A stretch of 7,491 nucleotides of DNA from Bacteroidota bacterium (GTDB lineage: Bacteria; Bacteroidota; Rhodothermia; Rhodothermales; UBA10348), in the NCBI GenBank assembly GCA_022571135.1, contig JACZYK010000126.1, positions 1-7,491 on the forward strand. Reading direction: 5' to 3'. The notes below the pieces were generated by a model, which was given only the letters and a program-made list of their open reading frames with translations, had not been told where the DNA came from and did not search any database. The first letter of the stretch is position 1. Each line of letters begins with the position of its first letter. Made by a program: the position numbers and the translations under genes. Shown piece by piece: positions 1 through 5,881 of this stretch.

Positions 1-227
1 TCAACAATTCGGTCACGCTGCAGCTCTGTGATGACGGGGGAGAGGCGACCTGCAATGCCGTAGGATTCGGGCCGAGTGGCGACGAGGTAGCCTCGGATGG
101 CCTGTTTACACTGACGATTCAACTGGACGCATCGAATGCCGCGGGCGACAATCTTTTTGTTTTCAAGGCGATAGATAGATCCGGCCTCGAGAGCAACACC
201 GTTTCGAGAACGATTAAGGTGGAGTAG
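1..227 (+). CDS. C-terminal end of a secreted or surface protein with an Ig-like fold (partial)
   Basis: The frame starting at base 3 is open for 74 codons up to a TAG at 225-227, and the gene begins upstream of the window. The visible residues have the alternating hydrophobic pattern and the final 'KAIDRSGLESN' turn typical of bacterial Ig-like or fibronectin-like beta-sandwich domains. Two cysteines, at visible residues 9 and 17, could form a disulfide, which would fit an extracytoplasmic location. The tail ends in a beta strand (TIKVE) and has no FlgD-Ig or T9SS sorting signature, unlike the next gene. The stop codon lies three bases before the TTG start of the propeller gene and is in the same reading frame, so the two are probably co-transcribed. 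The function of the whole protein cannot be told from this fragment. Confidence 0.7.
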   Translation, partial: NNSVTLQLCDDGGEATCNAVGFGPSGDEVASDGLFTLTIQLDASNAAGDNLFVFKAIDRSGLESNTVSRTIKVE

Positions 228-233
228 GCATTG
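221..233 (+). promoter_or_regulatory. Ribosome binding site deciding the TTG start of the propeller gene
   Basis: GGAG at 221-224 sits inside the last codons and stop of the upstream gene, six bases before TTG at 231-233. The codons after this TTG encode a classical signal peptide. No ATG or better start exists in this frame between the preceding stop at 225-227 and the signal peptide, and the next GTG would remove half of it. This supports TTG as the true start and suggests translational coupling to the upstream gene. Confidence 0.6.
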
Positions 234-1796
234 AGAAGACCGGCTTTCAGAATCGCGTTTGTCGCCGCATTAGTGGGCGTTAAACTGGTCTCTGGGGTTC
301 TTGCTCAGGATGGGCAAAGGAGCCAGGACTTCGTACGCCAACTCACCGATAGTAAATACGGCATTCTGAGTAACTCGGTGGCCAACCTTCATGCGAACGG
401 GGACGAGCTCTGGGTCGGTCCATACCTGAATTTTACGCAGGACGGAGGTCGGACCTGGAAATTGGTCGAATCCGACTCTCTTTTCGGATCTGCCAATCGG
501 CTTTTCTCCATCGATGTCGATGCGGGCGTTATCGTGGCAGGGCTGGGCCGGAGTGACAACACGACGGGCGATAATGTCCAGACGGCGGCTGGGTTTCTGA
601 TCTCTGGTGACAATGGCCATTCGTTTAGTTACCGATTTCCGCAGCTGGACCGGCCGGACGACAATTCGATCCGGTACGGGGTGTCTTTGCTCGATGCGCT
701 ACCGATAATCGTTCCGCAGCAGAGTCCACCTTTCGACGTGGACTATGATCCGGTTCGGGACGAAATATGGGTAGCGGGATGGGCAAGCGGCATCCGCCGC
801 TCGACCGACCGGGGACGGACATGGTCCCGGGTCGTACTTCCGCCGGACGATCTCGATTACATACACCCGGATTCGTCCTACAGCTTTACTCTGGAGCCTC
901 AGCGCGGAGGAACCGGATCATTAAACCATATGGGATTCTCGGTCCTGGTCGATGATTCCGGTACGGTATGGGCGGGTACGGCCGGGGGCTTGAATCGGTC
1001 GCTCGACGAAGGACAGAGCTGGCGGCGGTTCAGGTCGGACGGCACGAGCAACTCGCTTACCGGCAGCTGGGTAATCTCGATCGAAGAGCAGCTGCTGGCG
1101 GGACGTAGTACTATCTGGATGGCGACCTGGGTCAGCACGGAAGGTTCCGGGAGTACCTTCGGCGTCACATACACACGTGATGGGGGAGAGACCTTCGTTC
1201 AGGCACTGCATGGAGAGCGCATCTACGACTTCGGATTCGACGGGCCGACCGTATACGCGGCCGGTGACAATGGGCTTTTCGTGAGCCGCGACGGCGGAAT
1301 CATCTGGGAATCGATTCGGGAATTCAGGGATCGATCCCGGGAAGATGCGATCATACGACCGGATTCAAAAGTATTCTCTGTGGAGGTCACGAACGATGCG
1401 GTGTGGATAGGGACGGAGGACGGATTGCTGCGGAGCGACGACGGCGCAGCCTCGTGGGAGCTTTTTAGAGTCAATATCCCCGTCCACCCCGATCAGCCCA
1501 GCGCCCGCGTACCGGACGTTGAGGCCTTTGCGTATCCGAATCCTTTCTCTCCGGCCGCCGACAGCTTCATCCGGATCCGGTATGAATTATCAACGGCTTC
1601 CGACGTTGAAATCCGGATCTTCGATTTCGGGATGAACCTGATGCGAATCCTTGTAGATCGGGGGCCGTCCGGCATTTCGGAGACGCTGTGGGACGGAATG
1701 GATCGAAACGGCGTACGCGTCGCAAACGGAGCTTATTTCTACGAGGTTCGAGCGGGCGGATCCCGTTTTCGGGGAAAGATTCTGGTGATCGAATAA
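231..1796 (+). CDS. Secreted BNR/Asp-box beta-propeller protein with C-terminal FlgD-Ig-like (sorting-type) domain
   Basis: This 521-residue protein starts with a signal peptide (about residues 1-25, arginines, hydrophobic core, VLA|Q cleavage site, no lipobox cysteine). The body carries seven Asp-box/BNR motifs of the S-x-D-x-G-x-x-W type near residues 69, 125, 191, 257, 315, 352 and 401 (for example STDRGRTWS, SRDGGIIW). These mark the blade turns of a sialidase/sortilin/Ycf48-like propeller. The spacing of 37-66 residues fits one motif per blade. The sialidase catalytic arginine triad was not recognised, so an enzymatic role is not claimed; binding or scaffolding is as likely. Residues 434-521 form a FlgD-Ig-like domain: AYPNPFSP at the start, then WDGMDRNG, then VANGAYFYEVRAGG and a final strand. 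In FCB bacteria this domain occurs at the C-termini of secreted proteins and resembles the T9SS type A sorting domain. The gene shares a TAATG junction with the next one, a PorV-like barrel. Export and fold are well supported; substrate and partner are unknown. Confidence 0.85.
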   Translation: MRRPAFRIAFVAALVGVKLVSGVLAQDGQRSQDFVRQLTDSKYGILSNSVANLHANGDELWVGPYLNFTQDGGRTWKLVESDSLFGSANRLFSIDVDAGVIVAGLGRSDNTTGDNVQTAAGFLISGDNGHSFSYRFPQLDRPDDNSIRYGVSLLDALPIIVPQQSPPFDVDYDPVRDEIWVAGWASGIRRSTDRGRTWSRVVLPPDDLDYIHPDSSYSFTLEPQRGGTGSLNHMGFSVLVDDSGTVWAGTAGGLNRSLDEGQSWRRFRSDGTSNSLTGSWVISIEEQLLAGRSTIWMATWVSTEGSGSTFGVTYTRDGGETFVQALHGERIYDFGFDGPTVYAAGDNGLFVSRDGGIIWESIREFRDRSREDAIIRPDSKVFSVEVTNDAVWIGTEDGLLRSDDGAASWELFRVNIPVHPDQPSARVPDVEAFAYPNPFSPAADSFIRIRYELSTASDVEIRIFDFGMNLMRILVDRGPSGISETLWDGMDRNGVRVANGAYFYEVRAGGSRFRGKILVIE

Positions 1797-2827
1797 TGTT
1801 GAAACGGCATCATATCATGCTGTTACTCGCAGCCGTTACATTGCTGCCGTCACTCAATGCGAGGGGGCAGTCGGCGGGCGCATTCTCGAGGATGGGGTTC
1901 GGTGCCCGTGGAATTGCCCTCGGAAACGCCCTTGTCGCAGACGTTTCGGGTTCGGCCAGCCCATATTACAATCCGGCTCTGGCACCGTTTACCTCCGGAC
2001 AGAACCTGCAGGTTTCCGTCGCCCTGCTGAGTTTTGATCGTACACTTCAGTTTTTACAACTGGCGGCGCCGCTCCAGCAGAGAGCCGGATTTGCCGTCGG
2101 ATTGATTCACGCGGCGGTCTCGAATATCGACGGGCGGGACGCCGGCGGTTTTCATACAGCGGATCTGTCGATAGACGAATATGCCGGATTCCTCGTATTC
2201 GGAATTCGACTGGGCGGCAGGGTAACCGGAGGAATCGGATTGCAGATGTTTCGTTCAGACCTGTCCGAAGGTCTTAAAGCGGTCAATTCCATAGGACTCG
2301 ATGTGGGTTTCACGGTGAAAATTTCGGAGAAAACCTACCTGGGACTCGTGCTTGACGATCTGCTGGCCAGATACACATGGGATACGTCCGGTCTGAACGG
2401 TAGCGGGGGGAAGACCACGACCGATCGCTTTCCGCTCAGGATGCGGATCGGCCTGATGAGAAGCTTCCTCGAGGAACGGTTACGGCTGTTCGCAGAGTAC
2501 GAGTCGAGGGTCTCCGTACTCGAGCATGTATCCAGTAGTGTAGGATTTCTCGGTGATGAGCCGGTTCAGTTCACGGATCGAACCAGGCTAACTTTCCAGG
2601 AGAACAGGTTCAGATTCGGAGCCGAGTATCAGATACTGGAGCAAATCTCGGTGCGGGGAGGCCTGGAACAGTTGGGCGCGGATGCGTTGGAAGGTGTGCG
2701 GCCGGCTACAGGATTCATGATCGAGCAGACCGTCGGAATGCTGAAAGCCAGATTTGAATATGCGTTCGCGCTCGAATCACAGGCGTCGGGTATGATGCAT
2801 CTTTTGTCGCTCCGGCTTTTCCTATGA
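1796..2827 (+). CDS. PorV/PorQ-like outer-membrane beta-barrel protein, first copy
   Basis: This is a 343-residue predicted outer-membrane barrel. The chosen ATG overlaps the preceding TAA by one base (TAATG) and has GGTGA at 1784-1788, seven bases upstream. The frame is open further back to an ATG at 1688, but that would add 36 arginine-rich residues in front of an obvious signal peptide (LKRHHIMLLLAAVTLLPSL, cleavage near NARGQ), so it is rejected. The N-terminus after the signal (residues 31-65) follows the family pattern: an FGARGIALGNA segment, an acidic/serine stretch, then YYNPALAPF. This corresponds to the 'ga-R-MGgA ... NPAGLA' signature of PorV/PorQ/UPF0164 proteins. The remainder alternates short amphipathic strands with glycine- and charge-rich turns and ends in a leucine/phenylalanine-rich strand (LLSLRLFL), as barrels do. 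In type IX secretion PorV binds C-terminal domains of cargo, while PorQ belongs to the attachment complex. Assignment to either subfamily, and any T9SS role, is inference. The gene overlaps the next by four bases (ATGA). Confidence 0.75.
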   Translation: MLKRHHIMLLLAAVTLLPSLNARGQSAGAFSRMGFGARGIALGNALVADVSGSASPYYNPALAPFTSGQNLQVSVALLSFDRTLQFLQLAAPLQQRAGFAVGLIHAAVSNIDGRDAGGFHTADLSIDEYAGFLVFGIRLGGRVTGGIGLQMFRSDLSEGLKAVNSIGLDVGFTVKISEKTYLGLVLDDLLARYTWDTSGLNGSGGKTTTDRFPLRMRIGLMRSFLEERLRLFAEYESRVSVLEHVSSSVGFLGDEPVQFTDRTRLTFQENRFRFGAEYQILEQISVRGGLEQLGADALEGVRPATGFMIEQTVGMLKARFEYAFALESQASGMMHLLSLRLFL

Positions 2828-3783
2828 TTGATTCGACTAAAAGGCTGTTGATAAATCGCGCATCTCGTCGTTGGGCCTCGTCCCTGCTCCTGGCCATCTG
2901 GACGGGTTTTCAGCCTGGTGCACAAGCCCAGGACAGCGGTCTATCCTTTCTTCAGATCGGCGCCGACGCAAGCGCCCTCGCTCGAGGAGATGCCGGAGTG
3001 GCGACCGATGCAGGAGCCTTCGCCACGTACTGGAATCCCGCGGGTCTTGCAGAAAACGGAGGAAGCGAGATAGCTGTCTCGCATCATGTCTGGATCGCCG
3101 ATATCAGGACCTATGCTGCATCGGGCAGATTCAGATTCGGATCCGGCGGAATCGGAATATTCGTCACGGCCACGGGGTCGGGGGATCTTGAGGCGCGCGA
3201 GCGGCCGGGTGATCCCGATGGCTTCTTCGATGCCCAGTTCGTAAACGCGGGTATCGCATATGGACGTTCGCTCGGACCCGTCAGGGCTGGAATTACACTA
3301 AAATACCTGACGGAGAGGATTTTCACGCATTCCGCCAACGGATACGCATTTGATTTCGGTCTACAGGTATCGACCATGAAAGACGGGCTTCGTCTGGGAG
3401 CGGTGCTTCAGAATCTGGGAAAAATGGAGAAACTCAATGCCGAGGCGACCAAGCTGCCGCGCCTGATGCGTGTCGGCCTGGAGATCTTTCCCTTCAGGAT
3501 TTTGACGGCTGGCGATGGCGCGGCGTTATTGAGTACGTCGCTGCTTCTCGAAGTATCGCACAACACGGTCACCGAAACGACCCATTACCACATCGGCCTT
3601 TCGGGCGAGGTGCTCGAGACGATTACTGCAAGGATCGGCTATATTTCGCATGACGAGCTACGAGATATTTCGGCGGGACTGGGGCTGGAGATATCCGGAA
3701 TGAAATTCGACTACGCGGTTCTGCCCTTCGAGGATGGCTTCGGTGGACCCGCACACATCCTCACGCTCGCCTACATGTACTAA
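2824..3783 (+). CDS. PorV/PorQ-like outer-membrane beta-barrel protein, second copy
   Basis: This 319-residue protein has a signal peptide ending near residue 35 (PGAQA|QD) after a long basic N-region. It then shows the family signature more clearly than its neighbour: FLQIGADASALARGDAG, an alanine-rich stretch and YWNPAGLAENGG at residues 69-80. Repeated amphipathic strands follow, and the C-terminus (FDYAVLPFEDGFGGPAH, then LTLAYMY) matches the usual 'dYA-PfgdLG-HriSl' ending of PorV/PorQ family proteins, closing in an aromatic outer-membrane strand. The ATG overlaps the TGA of the first barrel gene (ATGA at 2824-2827) and no clear Shine-Dalgarno precedes it, so translation is probably coupled. 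It is the last gene of the operon; the next gene is convergent after 41 bp. The two barrels are clearly different in sequence and so are likely old paralogs rather than a recent duplication. They may act as a pair for the propeller protein encoded upstream, but this is untested. Confidence 0.8.
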   Translation: MIDSTKRLLINRASRRWASSLLLAIWTGFQPGAQAQDSGLSFLQIGADASALARGDAGVATDAGAFATYWNPAGLAENGGSEIAVSHHVWIADIRTYAASGRFRFGSGGIGIFVTATGSGDLEARERPGDPDGFFDAQFVNAGIAYGRSLGPVRAGITLKYLTERIFTHSANGYAFDFGLQVSTMKDGLRLGAVLQNLGKMEKLNAEATKLPRLMRVGLEIFPFRILTAGDGAALLSTSLLLEVSHNTVTETTHYHIGLSGEVLETITARIGYISHDELRDISAGLGLEISGMKFDYAVLPFEDGFGGPAHILTLAYMY

Positions 3784-3824
3784 CGCTTACTCCAAGTAGA
3801 CCCGGCGCGTTCGCACGAAGACCA
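3784..3824. other. Short convergent intergenic gap
   Basis: These 41 bp lie between the stop of the second barrel gene and the stop of the CPBP gene on the other strand. I see no stem-loop with a T-run. The best stem is only four base pairs (TACT/AGTA around 3789-3799). Any terminator for either operon must lie inside the opposing gene or be factor-dependent. Confidence 0.5.
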
Positions 3825-4637
3825 TCAGAACGCCCTCTGAAACATTTCTATAAAGGATCCCGGTCCGAATCCCGTGACTCCCGAACGGATCCTCAGGGAG
3901 CAGAAAAAATCGAGTGACAGCATCTGCACGGCGTGAATCGGCACGGCTATCCAGAAGGAGCGGGCACGCCATACCAGTGCACCCAGGGCGACTCCGCCCA
4001 CAATGGAAAGAAGGGCTTCGGGGGCGGGTTTCTCGAAGTGAAGGATGGCGAACGGAAGGGCCTGTACGAAAATGGCGTAGACGCCAAACACTCGGGCCGT
4101 ACCGAACAGCACGAATCCACGCCAGAGGTACTCCCAGCCGATCCAGTAAAAAACGAACAGCAGTTCGTAGACGGCGAAGATACCCCAATCCACGCTCGCG
4201 GGGGCATAATGAGGATAAATGGCCTGGAACTCGGATCCCCCCGACAGAATCCACGTGCCGATCAATACGATCGGCAGATAGAGGAGAGCCACGAAACCGG
4301 CGAATCGCCAGTCACCTAAACCGAGGCCCATATCGATAGGCTTCTGTTTGAATCCGTATCTGAGCAGGAGTACCGGCAATACGAATCCCAGGAACCCCTG
4401 GGCGACAAACCACCAGGCCCAGGACGGCAGCCCGGGAGATTCGATGTTCATCGCCGCAGCGACTTCGGTACGAAAGAATCCTCGACTGCCGAACTTCATC
4501 TGGAGAATCACGACTACGGCGGCGGAGATCAGAACGACTACCGTCTGAAGGTCTAGCGACCTTACAACGTGGCGGGCGGCTGCGATTTCCCGTCTGAATC
4601 GAAGCTTCCGGCATCTGCTATCAGAATCTTCTCTCAC
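3825..4637 (-). CDS. CPBP-family intramembrane protein (CAAX protease/Abi-like), variant active site
   Basis: This 270-residue polytopic membrane protein starts at GTG (4637-4635), 16 nt after the lipA stop, with no strong Shine-Dalgarno. Hydrophobic segments lie near residues 29-46, 72-93, 112-131, 151-167, 174-199, 208-223 and 228-246. CPBP motifs are recognisable. Motif 1 is GWEYLWRGF (E169, R173), motif 2 is FAILH (F196, H200), and a later histidine is in PIHAVQM (H235). In canonical members motif 1 is E-E-x-x-x-R and the last motif is H-x-x-x-N/D. Here the first glutamate is tryptophan, and methionine stands at the N/D position. Rce1 studies assign the general-base role to the first glutamate, so classical proteolysis is doubtful. 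From memory, a subfamily with a 'GWE-F-FRGF' signature exists, so this is likely an inherited variant rather than damage. Family functions include prenyl-protein cleavage, bacteriocin immunity and peptide processing; the substrate here is unknown. It is probably co-transcribed with lipA. Confidence 0.8.
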   Translation of the reverse strand: MREDSDSRCRKLRFRREIAAARHVVRSLDLQTVVVLISAAVVVILQMKFGSRGFFRTEVAAAMNIESPGLPSWAWWFVAQGFLGFVLPVLLLRYGFKQKPIDMGLGLGDWRFAGFVALLYLPIVLIGTWILSGGSEFQAIYPHYAPASVDWGIFAVYELLFVFYWIGWEYLWRGFVLFGTARVFGVYAIFVQALPFAILHFEKPAPEALLSIVGGVALGALVWRARSFWIAVPIHAVQMLSLDFFCSLRIRSGVTGFGPGSFIEMFQRAF

Positions 4638-4653
4638 GGCTACGGATAGAGCA

Positions 4654-5718
4654 TCATGCTACGGGAGACCGGAGATGGCGTTCTGCGTGATACGAAGATC
4701 GAACCAGGGGTCCGCTCTCGACATGCTCAATCCCTCTTGCTTCACCGATCTCCTTGTACCGGAGAAACGTGTCCGGATGTACGAACTCCTCGACAGGGAG
4801 GTGCAACCGAGTGGGCTGCAGGTACTGTCCTATGGTCATCACTTTCAGTCCGATCCCCACAAGATCATCCATCAGTGTTTCGACTTCCTCGGGTGTCTCA
4901 CCGAGACCGACCATGATACCGCTCTTCGTACGCAGTCCCTGGTTGCCGGCGATCCGAAGTACTTCGAGAGACTGCTGATAGTCGGCCTGAGGGCGAACCC
5001 GTCGATAAAGCCGGGGAACAGTTTCCAGGTTGTGGTTCAGGATCTCCGGATGTTCATCCAGGACGATCTGCAGTGCATCCCGAAGTCCTCGGAAATCGGG
5101 AATGAGTACCTCTATCGTGCACCCCGGAATTTTTTCGCGGAGCCGGCGAATGGTCTCGGCGAAGATGGGAGCGCCTCCGTCTTTTCGCTCGTCCCGGTTG
5201 ACGCTTGTAACTACGGCATGCTTCACGCCCATCAGTCGGGCTGCTTCAGCCACCCGGTTGGGTTCATCCCAGTCCAGACCCTCCTCGGGCCGCCCCGTTT
5301 TCACGGCGCAGAACCCGCAGCTTCGCGTGCAGACGTTTCCCAGGATCATGAACGTGACGGTACCGGCCGTCCAGCACTCACCCATATTCGGGCAGCGGGC
5401 GCTCTGGCAAACAGTGTGAAGCTGGTTCGATTCGATGATATCGACCAGCTTCCTGTACCGCTCACCATAGGGGAGCTTGACGCGAAGCCAATCCGGTCGG
5501 CGGCCCGGCTCGCTGGTCCGGATCGGCGCCTGAAGGACGGGAAGCTCAAGAAGATCCTTATCTCCGTTACGAGACGGTGCCTGTCCGACTCGCTCGAGAG
5601 TGATCTCTCCCGGACGAAAGGGCTTCTCGATATCGGTGCGGTCGGGCATAATCCGAACGGGTTGTTTGGAACCGGGTGCGTTTACTCGCCGTGAACCGGC
5701 GTACAGACTGGCCCGCAA
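4654..5718 (-). CDS. lipA: Lipoyl synthase (radical SAM, sulfur insertion)
   Basis: LipA inserts two sulfur atoms at C6 and C8 of protein-bound octanoate, making the lipoyl arm of the E2 subunits of pyruvate and 2-oxoglutarate dehydrogenases and of GcvH. All key features are visible. The auxiliary [4Fe-4S] cluster motif is CQSARCPNMGEC (C104, C109, C115). The radical-SAM CxxxCxxC motif is CTRSCGFC (C130, C134, C137). The terminal RSSYHAE at 340-346 includes the serine that ligates the auxiliary cluster. Other family blocks are RRPDWLRVKLP, TSVNRDERKDGGA, NHNLETVPRLY and KSGIMVGLGE. The longest form starts at TTG (5718-5716) and gives 354 residues, somewhat longer than typical. An ATG at 5649 gives 331 residues, still including everything conserved. 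Neither start has a strong Shine-Dalgarno, so the start is unsettled. The octanoyltransferase gene lipB is not in the window. A divergent control region is shared with lat. Confidence 0.96.
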   Translation of the reverse strand: MRASLYAGSRRVNAPGSKQPVRIMPDRTDIEKPFRPGEITLERVGQAPSRNGDKDLLELPVLQAPIRTSEPGRRPDWLRVKLPYGERYRKLVDIIESNQLHTVCQSARCPNMGECWTAGTVTFMILGNVCTRSCGFCAVKTGRPEEGLDWDEPNRVAEAARLMGVKHAVVTSVNRDERKDGGAPIFAETIRRLREKIPGCTIEVLIPDFRGLRDALQIVLDEHPEILNHNLETVPRLYRRVRPQADYQQSLEVLRIAGNQGLRTKSGIMVGLGETPEEVETLMDDLVGIGLKVMTIGQYLQPTRLHLPVEEFVHPDTFLRYKEIGEARGIEHVESGPLVRSSYHAERHLRSPVA

Positions 5719-5766
5719 TATGATCCCATGAAAGAGTCGCTCGGGCGGTGAAGTTTCGGTCGAAAT

Positions 5767-5798
5767 AGTATATCTTCACGGCGCCCAAAATTGGACAA
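5767..5798 (-). promoter_or_regulatory. Candidate lipA promoter
   Basis: On the - strand TATACT (5772-5767) is a good -10-like hexamer, with TTGTCC (5798-5793) upstream as a possible -35 element. The spacer is 20 bp, longer than the usual 17, so the -35 match is weak. Transcription would start near 5760, giving leaders of about 40 nt to the TTG or about 110 nt to the internal ATG. Confidence 0.3.
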
Positions 5799-5818
5799 CC
5801 TGTAGCTGAAAATACAGC
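5791..5818 (+). promoter_or_regulatory. Candidate lat promoter
   Basis: TTGGAC at 5791-5796 resembles a -35 element. TACAGC at 5813-5818 lies 16 bp later as a weak -10 element, followed by TTTG at 5819-5822. The TTG-N19-TA spacing also resembles the Bacteroidota promoter layout, although the TAnnTTTG spacing is not exact. The -35 overlaps that of the divergent lipA candidate. The leader to the lat ATG would be roughly 55 nt. Confidence 0.3.
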
Positions 5819-5819
5819 T
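5800..5819. repeat. Nested inverted repeats in the lipA-lat control region (possible operator)
   Basis: AGCTG (5804-5808) pairs with CAGCT (5815-5819) across six A/T-only bases. A second, overlapping pair is CTGTA (5800-5804) with TACAG (5813-5817). Both cannot form as a hairpin at once, but either dyad could be a protein-binding site. They lie on the candidate lat -10 region, where a bound regulator would affect lat. In Mycobacterium tuberculosis lat is next to an Lrp/AsnC regulator gene; no such gene is visible here. Confidence 0.35.
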
Positions 5820-5866
5820 TTGGGTCGAAATGAATGGTGGCTCGCCGCGCACAAAGTCAGACTGAA

Positions 5867-5881
5867 TAAAAGGAAAACATG
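5867..5881 (+). promoter_or_regulatory. Ribosome binding site of lat
   Basis: The purine-rich stretch around AGGA at 5871-5874 precedes the ATG at 5879-5881 by four bases. It fixes the lat start, which also gives the expected N-terminus of the family. Confidence 0.55.

Noticed and set aside
1688..1795. 36-residue N-terminal extension of the first barrel protein, starting at ATG 1688
   Set aside because: It would place an arginine-rich stretch in front of a standard signal peptide and overlap the conserved FlgD-Ig domain of the preceding gene. ATG 1796 has a ribosome site and a TAATG junction.
231..1796. Sialidase activity for the Asp-box propeller
   Set aside because: Asp boxes are structural and widespread. 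I did not recognise the catalytic arginine triad, Tyr/Glu pair or FRIP motif of sialidases.
3854..3893. Inverted repeat AGGATCC ... GGATCCT with a 26-bp spacer
   Set aside because: It lies within the 3' coding part of the CPBP gene, has no T-run on either side and is short for its loop size, so chance is sufficient.
3914..4339. Two + strand open frames of 128-141 codons opposite the CPBP gene
   Set aside because: They are arginine-rich or low-complexity translations with no motifs, antisense to a multi-pass membrane protein with recognisable CPBP motifs.
4675..5694. 339-codon open frame on the + strand, opposite lipA
   Set aside because: It lies entirely antisense to lipA, whose cysteine motifs and family blocks are unambiguous. 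Its translation shows no recognisable domain, so it is a shadow frame.
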